Positions 18,697 through 26,922 of a stretch of DNA of 64,000 nucleotides are shown here, in pieces. Made by a program: the position numbers and the translations under genes. The notes beneath the pieces were generated by a model. The model was not told the DNA's origin and ran no database searches. It saw nothing but the letters and a program-made list of their open reading frames with translations. Every line of letters begins with the position of its first letter. The stretch's first letter is position 1. The stretch is from Nitrosospira briensis C-128 (lineage in GTDB: Bacteria; Pseudomonadota; Gammaproteobacteria; Burkholderiales; Nitrosomonadaceae): positions 2,356,001 to 2,420,000 of the forward strand of contig NZ_CP012371.1 of the NCBI RefSeq assembly GCF_000619905.2. Reading direction: 5' to 3'.

Positions 18697-18970
18697 CTAG
18701 GTATCTATTGCCTCAAGTAGCGACTCCTCCTCGTTAAATCCTAAATACCCACACTGATTCTCTGGTGTACCTCAGTACACTGGTAGATACTGCTGAGTTT
18801 GGTAAAATCCCGTGGCTACCGCCGGTACAAACTCGACAGAACCAATATGGCCAAAGGGACACTAGAGTGCCTAGCCACGACCACCGCCTAACAACGATAA
18901 AAATTTTCGGGGTGCGCCTCCGGCAACTAGGAGAGGCGGTCAGCGTCGCAGCCCAGGGGGAGACGCGCGC
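18697..18970 (+). other. Leader region upstream of the sigma factor gene
   Basis: With the 5' end of the IS element this makes about 330 bases without a gene. It must hold the promoter of the island operon unless transcription enters from the IS. I see no clear -35/-10 pair. A short palindrome lies at 18765-18780, and a strong ribosome site AGGGGGAG (18955-18962) precedes the GTG at 18971. Confidence 0.45.
18765..18780. promoter_or_regulatory. Palindrome GTGTAC-CTCA-GTACAC, possible operator
   Basis: A perfect 6-bp inverted repeat with a 4-base spacer, about 190 bases before the sigma factor start. It is the only tidy palindrome I found in the leader. An operator or autoregulatory site is possible, but nothing else supports it. 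Confidence 0.35.
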
Positions 18971-21544
18971 GTGAACGACACGAGCGTCGCAGGCAGGCTG
19001 CCTCTCAGCCGGTTTTTAAGAATAGCCGTCATGGCTGGGATCGAGAGTGCCATTCAGATTCACATCGACCGAGGCGACGATCTCAACGCCCGCGACCGAA
19101 ACGGTTTGACGCCTCTAATGTTGTCGGCAGCTCGAAACAAGCCCGCCATCTGCAAACTGCTGCTCCGTGCAGGAGCTGACGACGGTCTACTCGATCCCTA
19201 TGGAAAAACGGCCCTTGCCATTGCGGTTGCCGCAGGCGCACACGAGGCCGCCGCCGTCCTCGAGTCAGTCAAAGTCTCGATAGGAGCTTGGGGCGACCAA
19301 GTCCTTGGCGTACCCCAACCGTCCGATGGACCCATCGAACCTTTGGGCGTTCAAGCCCCAGAACACTCCGCATATCTGATCGGCGCAAGCGAGACTGAAG
19401 CAGACATGGCGCGGCCTGCGGCCCCAATCACGGTCGATGAAGCGACCGAACCAGAAAACACACAAGACTTTGATTTGTTCGGCTGGGAGCCCGAGGAAGA
19501 CCGGCCTCCGCCCGATGCCGATTCGTCGGTCGCCCAAGCCGCCAGCGCAATTCAGGTAGCCATCACGGAATATGAACCCGTCGACTCTTCAGCTGACTGG
19601 GATGATATCGACGCCTACCTGCCAGAAAGATCGCAGCCGTTGGCGCGCACAGACGACGCCGAAGTTCTAGAACGGCTCCGCCTGCTAATGCTTCAAGCCG
19701 TCCGCGAAGGCAGTGTGCCGTACATGTGGGTCGAGGCGCTGTCGGTCAACGATGACCGATCCGCAAACCCCGAGGCCGAAGCGCAGCTGAGCATGATAAT
19801 CAACGACCTCGGCGCCGAAGTCGATGAACGATTCGAATACGTCGGTGCCAGCGCCACCGAAAACTTCGAGGTCTACGTCAAACCAGAGGAATCGCCGGAC
19901 GAAGAAGAGATCGTGGCCAATGCCTTGGCCTCCATCGACAGTCTCGTCTTCAATCGAACAGAGCCTCTGCGCATTTACCAAAAAGAATTCCAGCAAGAAA
20001 GGCTCATTTCCGCGGAAGAAGAGGTCGCGCTGAGCCAAGCCATGGAAAGCGAGTTGGAAAGAGCACTCGACGCTTTGGCGACTTGGCCGCGTGGCATCGA
20101 CCTTACGTTGGCCGCTGGGCACTTGGTTAGGGCCGGACAACAGCCTTTGAGTTGGTTGTCACTTGGCCCCGCCGACGTCCAGCCAAAGCTTGAACCCACT
20201 CTCGAAGGCGGAAACGATGCCGACACCGCCGCACCGGATTCGCCTGACGAAGCAGCAGAGCACGATCGCGTCCTCCAATTCGAGACCCGCCCGCTTGGCG
20301 ACCAAGCCTCGGACTTCTTGGATGCGCTGGACCAGCTAGCGAGCCTTCCGATTGGCTCTGCCCAGCAGGGAGCGGGATGGCGAGCCATCCGTGAAACGCT
20401 GTCGTCGCTTCGACTGAATCGGCGCTTCCTTTTGGAGCTGGCCGATATCGAAGACCACGGCGACACCGGCTCGGCCAATCAATACGCGAGCGCGATGAAG
20501 GCTCACCAGCGCGCCCGCGAACGAATTGCCGTCGCCAACCTAAAGCTCGTTTTCCATCTCGCCAAAAAATATCTATACAGCGGCGAACCTTTGGATGACT
20601 TGGCACAAGAAGGAAACATCGGCCTACTGAAGGCCGTCGAGCGCTTCGATTGGCGCCGCGGTTTCAAGTTCTCTACCTACGCCACTTGGTGGATACGACA
20701 GCAAATTGGGCGGTACCTCGCCGACAAATGTAGGACGGTTCGCGTTCCGGTCCATGTCTATGAAAAGGCCCAGCGCCTTTCCCGAGAAACTCAGGCGTTT
20801 GAATCGGAGACAGGGTGCCCGCCCGAGCTCCATGAGATCGCGGCTCGTTTGAACATAGCCGTCCACAAAGTGGCCGAGCTTCGACGCGTCACACCTGAGC
20901 CATTGCCGATCCATGAACTGCCCATCGACGAGCTGATCGCCGTCGAGGTCCGATCCGATTTCGCTTCGACAGATCCCATGGACATCGCGTTCAAGTCCGA
21001 ATTACTCGAGACAATTGACAAGCTGCTGTCCACGCTAAAACCCAGGGAAGAGCAGACTCTTCGTCTGCGCTTCGGCATCGGCGTCGAAGAGGCGTTGACG
21101 CTCGACGAAATTGGCTGCCAATACGGAGTCACGAGAGAGCGCGTTCGCCAGATAGAGGCCGCCGCGCTCCGAAAATTAAAGCACCCACGTCGAATGGACG
21201 CGTTCGCGCGCGCAGTCTTCGGTGGGCCGCTTTACCCAGAAGGCAAAGAGGAAGAAGACAGCGCTGAGCAACCATCGGAAGCCAAAATGATGCGGCGGCC
21301 TGCCGAGCCCAAGACGGCTCCCTCGAGCCTGAGCGACCCACTACCCGCGCGACCGTCGGGCACCGACAGGCTCCTGTCAGAAGTCGCAGACTGGGGCATT
21401 CCCGTCGACGACGACCGCAACGGGCCTTCGGGGAGAATATGGGTTAACCTCACCAACGCGCCGGATAGACGTTACCGCAAATTGGTCCACAAACTGCTTG
21501 CGTTGGGGTTCGAGTTCTGGCCAGGGAAGGGCTATTGGAGATGA
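18971..21544 (+). CDS. Ankyrin-repeat / RpoD-type sigma-70 fusion protein
   Basis: An 857-residue protein. Residues about 15-100 are two to three ankyrin repeats (RDRNGLTPLMLSAARNKPAI, DPYGKTALAIAVAAGAHEA). After an acidic linker, about 235-290 resemble RpoD region 1.1 (AQLSMIINDLGAEVDERFEY), and 327-400 resemble region 1.2 and the start of the nonconserved region (TEPLRIYQKE, ALATWPRGIDL). Region 2 is at about 515-590 (DDLAQEGNIGLLKAVERFDW, FSTYATWWIRQQIGRYLADK), then region 3, and region 4 at 671-743 (TLDEIGCQYGVTRERVRQIE). A 110-residue tail ends GFEFWPGKGYWR. The GTG start has a strong ribosome site, and the stop overlaps the next gene (ATGA). A housekeeping-like sigma inside a defence-type operon is unusual. 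It may direct RNA polymerase to island or invader promoters; that is inference. Confidence 0.85.
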   Translation: MNDTSVAGRLPLSRFLRIAVMAGIESAIQIHIDRGDDLNARDRNGLTPLMLSAARNKPAICKLLLRAGADDGLLDPYGKTALAIAVAAGAHEAAAVLESVKVSIGAWGDQVLGVPQPSDGPIEPLGVQAPEHSAYLIGASETEADMARPAAPITVDEATEPENTQDFDLFGWEPEEDRPPPDADSSVAQAASAIQVAITEYEPVDSSADWDDIDAYLPERSQPLARTDDAEVLERLRLLMLQAVREGSVPYMWVEALSVNDDRSANPEAEAQLSMIINDLGAEVDERFEYVGASATENFEVYVKPEESPDEEEIVANALASIDSLVFNRTEPLRIYQKEFQQERLISAEEEVALSQAMESELERALDALATWPRGIDLTLAAGHLVRAGQQPLSWLSLGPADVQPKLEPTLEGGNDADTAAPDSPDEAAEHDRVLQFETRPLGDQASDFLDALDQLASLPIGSAQQGAGWRAIRETLSSLRLNRRFLLELADIEDHGDTGSANQYASAMKAHQRARERIAVANLKLVFHLAKKYLYSGEPLDDLAQEGNIGLLKAVERFDWRRGFKFSTYATWWIRQQIGRYLADKCRTVRVPVHVYEKAQRLSRETQAFESETGCPPELHEIAARLNIAVHKVAELRRVTPEPLPIHELPIDELIAVEVRSDFASTDPMDIAFKSELLETIDKLLSTLKPREEQTLRLRFGIGVEEALTLDEIGCQYGVTRERVRQIEAAALRKLKHPRRMDAFARAVFGGPLYPEGKEEEDSAEQPSEAKMMRRPAEPKTAPSSLSDPLPARPSGTDRLLSEVADWGIPVDDDRNGPSGRIWVNLTNAPDRRYRKLVHKLLALGFEFWPGKGYWR

Positions 21545-23034
21545 CCCCAAAGACGCGAAATGCGCCTCCTCGCGCCGTGTCGATGCTTGAATCGCTTCGC
21601 GGCCTCGGCTATTCCACCGCAACGGCGCTCGCTGATATCGTGGACAACAGCATTTCCGCTGGCGCGACCGAAGTTAGTGTCGATTTTTCCTGGGCCGGGC
21701 AGAATAGCCGCATTTCGGTCCTCGATAACGGGCGCGGCATGAGCGACGCCGAGCTTGAAAGCGCGATGCGGCTTGGCGACAAGAACCCGCTGATCGCCCG
21801 CGAAGCGCACGACCTAGGGCGCTTCTGCATGGGGCTCAAAACCGCATCCTTCTCGCAATGCCGCCGCCTCACGGTAGCCACCGTCAAGGACGAGGTCCAA
21901 AGTTGCCTGCGGTGGGATTTGACCGAACTGGCCGCCAACCCAGACAGTGGATGGCTTCTCTTCGAAGGCCCTGCCCCTGGCTCAAAGTCGTTTATCGCGA
22001 ACTTGAAGGGTAAGAAGGCAGGGACTCTCGTATTGTGGGAGACACTCGACCGCATTGTTACGGATGGCTACAAGTCGGACGACTTCTTGGCTTTGATCGA
22101 CGATGTCGAAGCCCATTTTGCGATGATCTTCCATCGCTTTCTCCAAGGTCCGCTAGCGCGCCTGAAACTGTTTTTGAACGGTCGCGCCCTCAAGCCCTGG
22201 GACCCGTTCATGACAGGGCACATAGCCAAGGCATGGGCGCCTCCGATCGCGAAACACCATGCCGAATATGGAACCGTCGAGATCCAATGCCATGTCTTGC
22301 CACATCGCGACAAGCTAACGGCGGCTGAGTACGATGCCAACGGAGGCCCAGCGGGATGGACTGCCCAGCAGGGTTTTTACGTCTACCGCAACGAGAGGCT
22401 CTTGGTCGCAGGAGGCTGGCTCGGTCTGGGCAACTCGCGCGTATGGAATCGAGAAGAAGCGCATCGCTTGGCACGCATCCGCATCGACATCCCCAACACG
22501 GCCGACGCCGAGTGGAAGATCGACGTCAGGAAGTCTACGGCGCGGTCCCCGGTGTCGCTCAAACCCTGGCTCACCCAGTTCGCCGAAAACACGCGCGAGC
22601 GCGCTCGCCGGGTGTTCGCCTATCGCGCAACCCCGATGCCAAGCCAAGGCGACAGGCCCGTTGAACAAGCTTGGCGTGTAGAGCGGATCAAGGCCGGTAT
22701 GCGGTATCGGATCGAAGAGAAACATCCCTCCGTCGCAGCCGTCCTCGACAACGCAGGCGATCTCCAACCCTTGATCAAAGCAATGATTCGAGTGATCGAG
22801 GAGACGGTCCCGGTCCAGCGCATCTGGCTCGACACCGCGGAGAACAAGGAGACGCCGCGCACCGGTTTCGACAGTGAGCCCAACGAGGCGGTGATTGAGA
22901 TCGCGACCGTTCTCTTCGATGACCTAATCCAGCGAAAGAATCTAAGCGTAGACGAGGCCCGCAAGGCACTACTGCGTACCGAACCTTTTCACAAATTTCC
23001 CGCGCTCGTGGCGCGACTTGGGAGCAAACCGTGA
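21541..23034 (+). CDS. GHKL ATPase related to MORC/MutL (paraMORC-type)
   Basis: A 497-residue protein with a Bergerat-fold ATPase: N-box ALADIVDNSISAGA (about residues 28-41), G1 box LDNGRGMS (60-68) and G2-like GRFCMGLKTASFSQCR (95-110). A second S5-like domain (AHRLARIRIDIPNTADAEWKIDVRKS, about 310-340) contains the lysine-bearing motif that contacts ATP gamma-phosphate in this superfamily. Such MORC-like ATPases are known from gene-neighbourhood work to occur in restriction-modification operons with helicases and nucleases (Iyer, Abhiman and Aravind, 2008). ATG 21541 overlaps the sigma gene stop; the stop overlaps the next GTG (GTGA). It probably clamps or remodels DNA in an ATP-dependent way. 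Confidence 0.85.
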   Translation: MTPKTRNAPPRAVSMLESLRGLGYSTATALADIVDNSISAGATEVSVDFSWAGQNSRISVLDNGRGMSDAELESAMRLGDKNPLIAREAHDLGRFCMGLKTASFSQCRRLTVATVKDEVQSCLRWDLTELAANPDSGWLLFEGPAPGSKSFIANLKGKKAGTLVLWETLDRIVTDGYKSDDFLALIDDVEAHFAMIFHRFLQGPLARLKLFLNGRALKPWDPFMTGHIAKAWAPPIAKHHAEYGTVEIQCHVLPHRDKLTAAEYDANGGPAGWTAQQGFYVYRNERLLVAGGWLGLGNSRVWNREEAHRLARIRIDIPNTADAEWKIDVRKSTARSPVSLKPWLTQFAENTRERARRVFAYRATPMPSQGDRPVEQAWRVERIKAGMRYRIEEKHPSVAAVLDNAGDLQPLIKAMIRVIEETVPVQRIWLDTAENKETPRTGFDSEPNEAVIEIATVLFDDLIQRKNLSVDEARKALLRTEPFHKFPALVARLGSKP

Positions 23035-25925
23035 TCCGCACAGAAACTGCAGCAGCCCAATTGGAACTGCTCGAGAACGTGATCGCCACCGCACAGCGGT
23101 TGGTGAAAGCGGAGAAGGAAAAGTCGAAAGTTACGGCAGCCTACATCGCCGAGAAAGTGGCACGAGCCGCGGAGATGTTCGAGACCGACGCCACCTCCAC
23201 CGTGGACCAGCCGTTGGCGGTTTCCACGCTCATTCAGCGATTCAGTCACTGGATCGGCAAGGCCACGACGCTCAAAGACGATGCCGGCCATATCCATTGG
23301 CTCAATGCCGCTCGCAAGAAAGATTGGCACTATTGGCGTCGCTACCGCGACTACCTTGAAGCCAAGCTTTCCGATAAGGTCGTGGATGGCCTCGACGACG
23401 CAACTGACAACATCTTGGCGCTGCTCGAAGACCCGCATCGGGCAGACGCATGGGATCGCCGAGGGCTCGTCGTCGGCCATGTCCAATCAGGCAAGACCAG
23501 CAACTACTCGGGCCTGATCTGCAAGGCGGCGGATGCCGGCTACAAGATCATCATCGTGCTGGCAGGCACGCACAACAATCTGCGCTCCCAAACTCAAATG
23601 CGCCTCGAAGAGGGTTTCTTGGGCTATGAAACAACGGTGAACCGCGACCCTGGCTTGCCCATCGGAGTGGCCCAGTTTGGCGAGGACCTGAAAACGAATT
23701 CCGCAACCACGCGCGCGGACAACGGCGACTTCAATAAGGCCATCGCCAAGCATTTCCACGGCATTTCACCAGAAGAACGCCCATGGCTCTTCGTGGTCAA
23801 GAAGCAAAAAACGGTGCTTACCGCCCTCCTGCACTGGATTCAGTCGCGCGTGTTCGATGCGACCGAAGATGACCGGAAGGTCGTCACCAAGCTGCCGTTA
23901 CTGATGATCGACGACGAGGCGGACAACGCCTCCGTCGACACCGGTGAGCAACTGTTCGATGAGGACGGCGCTCCCGACGAGGAGCACCAACCCAAAACAA
24001 TCAACAGCCTCATTCGACAGCTCCTGCATGCATTCACTCGAAAGGCGTATGTGGGTTACACCGCCACGCCCTTTGCCAATATCTTCATCCACCACAAGGG
24101 AACCACCACGAAGGAGGGCCCTGACCTCTTCCCGCGCTCCTTCATCATCAACCTAGGCGCGCCGTCGAACTATGTCGGCCCTGCCTGCCTCTTTGGAAGG
24201 ATGACCAAGGATGGCCGAAAGGGCGAACTTCCCCTTTCTCGCCCCATTAGCGATCAATATGACCCCAGGACCGACTCAGGTTGGATGCCGCCAAAGCACA
24301 ATAAGACGCACATTCCGATCTACAACGGGCAGGAGATGGCGCCGCCCTCTTTGCGCGAGGCGATCTGCGCCTTTGTCCTTGCTTGCGCGGTGCGTGAACT
24401 ACGCGGCCAAGGGGCAGCGCACAGCTCGATGCTGATCCACGTCACCCGCTTTGTGGCAGTGCAGGACCATGTACGGCTCCAGGTCGAGGATTCGGTGCGC
24501 AGCATGCGCCAGAAAATCTGCAGAGGCATCGAAGCCGACGGTCTGCTGACTCAGATGAAAGAGCTATGGGAGCTGGACTTCGCTCCGACCAGCGTCAAGG
24601 TCTCTGAGCTGTCTCCCGACGAAGAGCGGCCTGCAGCATTACCGACATGGGATGAGGTGCAGGCGGCGCTTCCCGATGTCCTCGAAGACATCGAGGTGCG
24701 TTCAATCAATGGCACGGCCAAGGACGCTTTAGACTACGCTACCCCAGGCTCGACACTCAAGGTCATCGCCATCGGCGGCGACAAGCTGGCGCGGGGGCTG
24801 ACGCTCGAAGGGCTCTGCGTGAGCTACTTTGTACGCACCACGAAGATGTACGACACGCTGATGCAAATGGGCCGATGGTTCGGCTATCGACCCGGATATC
24901 TGGATATCTGTCGCCTCTACACCTCGCCTGACTTGGTGCGTTGGTTCGGCCACATCGCTGACGCCTCCGAGGAGCTGCGGGAGGAATTTGACTTCATGGC
25001 CAGCGCGAATCTTACGCCAGAAGATTATGGCCTCAAGGTGATATCGCACGAGGTGCTTACGGTCACGTCGCCCTTGAAGATGCGCAACGCGCATACCCTG
25101 TCCTTGACCTATAGCGGAACGCGCCCCCAAACTATCCTGTTCCACCGCGACGCCAGGACGCAAGAAGCGAACCTCTCTGCGACGGACGATCTGATCGCAT
25201 CCCTTGGACAACCTACGGTCCATGGCCAAAGATTCGAGCGTAACGGCAAAGCCGACTCATGGCCGCGTTCGCGGCTGTGGACAGACGTAGACGTTTCGAA
25301 GGTGCTTGCATTCTTGGGCGCCTATGCGACTCACCCCAACGCGACCAGCACCAAGGCTCCGGTACTCGCGGAATTCATCCGCAAGATGAACGAGATAGGT
25401 CAGTTGGATCTTTGGAGCGTGTCCCTGTTGGCCGAAGGCAGCGGCGAGAGCAATCCTTACGAATTCACGGGAGGCGTCCGCATTGAGTCCTGCCCGATGC
25501 GCACGCCCGACGATCACGAATCACCTGCTCAGAGAGACCCGGCCAGTTTCGCCATCGGAGTGCTGACCGATCCCGCCGACGAGGGGATCGATTTAGATGA
25601 CAATGCGTGGCGCGAGGCTCTCGAAATCACCCAAGCGGCCTGGAAACCCGACCCGGCACGAGGACGCGTCACCATGCCATCGGTGCCAAGCGGAAAAGGT
25701 ATGCGCATGGCCCGCGGCGAGCTTGGCGGCGCCGTGGATCGCGGTTTGCTGCTTCTTTATCCACTCGCCCCATATGCAGGCAAGCCAAAGTCACAAATCG
25801 TGTCCGGGTGGGACAAGCCCATCATGGCCTTCGCCATCGCCTTTCCAGCCAGCAACAGCGGAATTAGCGTGGAATATGAAGTGAATGTCCTCTACTGGAC
25901 TCAGGAATATGGCCCGACTGAGTGA
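23031..25925 (+). CDS. Z1-domain superfamily II-type ATPase/helicase-like protein
   Basis: A 964-residue protein. Walker A is GHVQSGKTSNYSG (about residues 148-160), followed by IIIVLAGTHNNLRSQTQMRL. Walker B is LLMIDDEADNAS (about 289-300), then GYTATPFANIF, the motif III equivalent. The Z1 domain proper is recognisable from AIGGDKLARGLTLEGLCVSYF and YDTLMQMGRWFGYRPGY (about 580-625), with the arginine finger-like motif VI. Z1 proteins occur with GHKL ATPases, AIPR proteins and methyltransferases in phage-defence-type loci. A GTG start overlaps the previous stop by 4 bases. It is probably the motor of the complex; substrate unknown. Confidence 0.88.
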   Translation: MIRTETAAAQLELLENVIATAQRLVKAEKEKSKVTAAYIAEKVARAAEMFETDATSTVDQPLAVSTLIQRFSHWIGKATTLKDDAGHIHWLNAARKKDWHYWRRYRDYLEAKLSDKVVDGLDDATDNILALLEDPHRADAWDRRGLVVGHVQSGKTSNYSGLICKAADAGYKIIIVLAGTHNNLRSQTQMRLEEGFLGYETTVNRDPGLPIGVAQFGEDLKTNSATTRADNGDFNKAIAKHFHGISPEERPWLFVVKKQKTVLTALLHWIQSRVFDATEDDRKVVTKLPLLMIDDEADNASVDTGEQLFDEDGAPDEEHQPKTINSLIRQLLHAFTRKAYVGYTATPFANIFIHHKGTTTKEGPDLFPRSFIINLGAPSNYVGPACLFGRMTKDGRKGELPLSRPISDQYDPRTDSGWMPPKHNKTHIPIYNGQEMAPPSLREAICAFVLACAVRELRGQGAAHSSMLIHVTRFVAVQDHVRLQVEDSVRSMRQKICRGIEADGLLTQMKELWELDFAPTSVKVSELSPDEERPAALPTWDEVQAALPDVLEDIEVRSINGTAKDALDYATPGSTLKVIAIGGDKLARGLTLEGLCVSYFVRTTKMYDTLMQMGRWFGYRPGYLDICRLYTSPDLVRWFGHIADASEELREEFDFMASANLTPEDYGLKVISHEVLTVTSPLKMRNAHTLSLTYSGTRPQTILFHRDARTQEANLSATDDLIASLGQPTVHGQRFERNGKADSWPRSRLWTDVDVSKVLAFLGAYATHPNATSTKAPVLAEFIRKMNEIGQLDLWSVSLLAEGSGESNPYEFTGGVRIESCPMRTPDDHESPAQRDPASFAIGVLTDPADEGIDLDDNAWREALEITQAAWKPDPARGRVTMPSVPSGKGMRMARGELGGAVDRGLLLLYPLAPYAGKPKSQIVSGWDKPIMAFAIAFPASNSGISVEYEVNVLYWTQEYGPTE

Positions 25926-26919
25926 TGAGTTTTTGATGGCATGGTCGTCGCTATCCGGCGACGGCCCGGACATGGGCTGGCAAACCATCTCAGTGACGCC
26001 CACCGGTCCGCTCGAATTGTGCGCGGGCCGGCGTGCCCCCGACAATGCCGAGGCGGTGTTGGTGGGATTCCCGGCGGCGCGCTTGGCGGCCGCCGACAAG
26101 TTGCCGGAGGGGCAAGGCTTTGCCATAGAACGCGCGAATCCCGAAGACAAGGGCATGCTTTGGCTCGCCTTGACACGCAATGCCGCAGGAAACGCTGAAC
26201 TGTTCACGGATATGGTCTGCAATTTGACGGGCGCGTTGGATGGCGCCGTGGCGGCAGGGGCCGATGTCGCCAAGCTGCTACGGGTTTTTGTCGGGCGCGT
26301 GGGGGCTTGGCAGGAGTTCATGCGCAAAGGAAGCCAAATATTGAGTCCCGAAGCCGAGATCGGTTTGGTTGGAGAGCTAGCGACGCTTCTGCAAATTATC
26401 GAAGCGGGCATTTCCGCAACGGCAGCCACCGAAGGGTGGCTCGGCCCCTTGGATGGCGCCCAAGACTTCGAGCTCGGGACTGGCGCGCTCGAAGTCAAAT
26501 CGACACTGTCGTCGGCGGGTTTCCCCGCGCGCATCGGGTCGCTTGAGCAGCTCGACGACTCTGTCCGCCAACCGCTCTTTGTCGTCGGCGTACGATTGCG
26601 CCAGACCGAAAGCGGACTGGGCCTGCCCGACTTTGTCGATGCCGCGAGGCTTGCAGCCAAGGTCGATCCTGGGGCCGCTAGCGCGCTCGATGACCGTTTG
26701 GTGGCCGCTGGATATTTCGACCCCCACGCCAACCACTATCCTCGACGCTTCGCGTTAGTGGACACGCTCGTGATCGAGGTCGGCGATGGATTCCCGCGCT
26801 TCACCGTCGGCGGTGTTCCTTTCGGCATCACGGGGGCTACGTATGGCATCGATCTTGAAAAGGTCGTTGGCCACCGCGTCGACGTGGCTACAGCATTGAA
26901 AAAAACGGGAGTGATATAA
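25909..26919 (+). CDS. PD-(D/E)XK motif protein (predicted nuclease)
   Basis: A 336-residue protein of the PD-(D/E)XK motif family found beside Z1 and AIPR genes. The nuclease core is in the middle: LSPEAEIGLVGELATLLQII (Glu of the first helix, about residues 145-165), then DFELGTGALEVKST (Asp at about 186 and the ExK pair at 195-197). These fit a metal-dependent nuclease active site. I start it at ATG 25909, behind AGGAAT and 17 bases inside the Z1 gene, rather than at 25885. It is probably the DNA-cutting subunit, inferred from motif and context. Confidence 0.82.
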   Translation: MARLSDEFLMAWSSLSGDGPDMGWQTISVTPTGPLELCAGRRAPDNAEAVLVGFPAARLAAADKLPEGQGFAIERANPEDKGMLWLALTRNAAGNAELFTDMVCNLTGALDGAVAAGADVAKLLRVFVGRVGAWQEFMRKGSQILSPEAEIGLVGELATLLQIIEAGISATAATEGWLGPLDGAQDFELGTGALEVKSTLSSAGFPARIGSLEQLDDSVRQPLFVVGVRLRQTESGLGLPDFVDAARLAAKVDPGAASALDDRLVAAGYFDPHANHYPRRFALVDTLVIEVGDGFPRFTVGGVPFGITGATYGIDLEKVVGHRVDVATALKKTGVI

Positions 26920-26922
26920 AGT

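Noticed and set aside
25791-26732. 313-codon minus-strand frame opposite the PD-(D/E)XK gene
   Set aside because: Ser/Pro/Ala-rich shadow with no motif; the plus-strand gene has nuclease motifs and operon overlaps.
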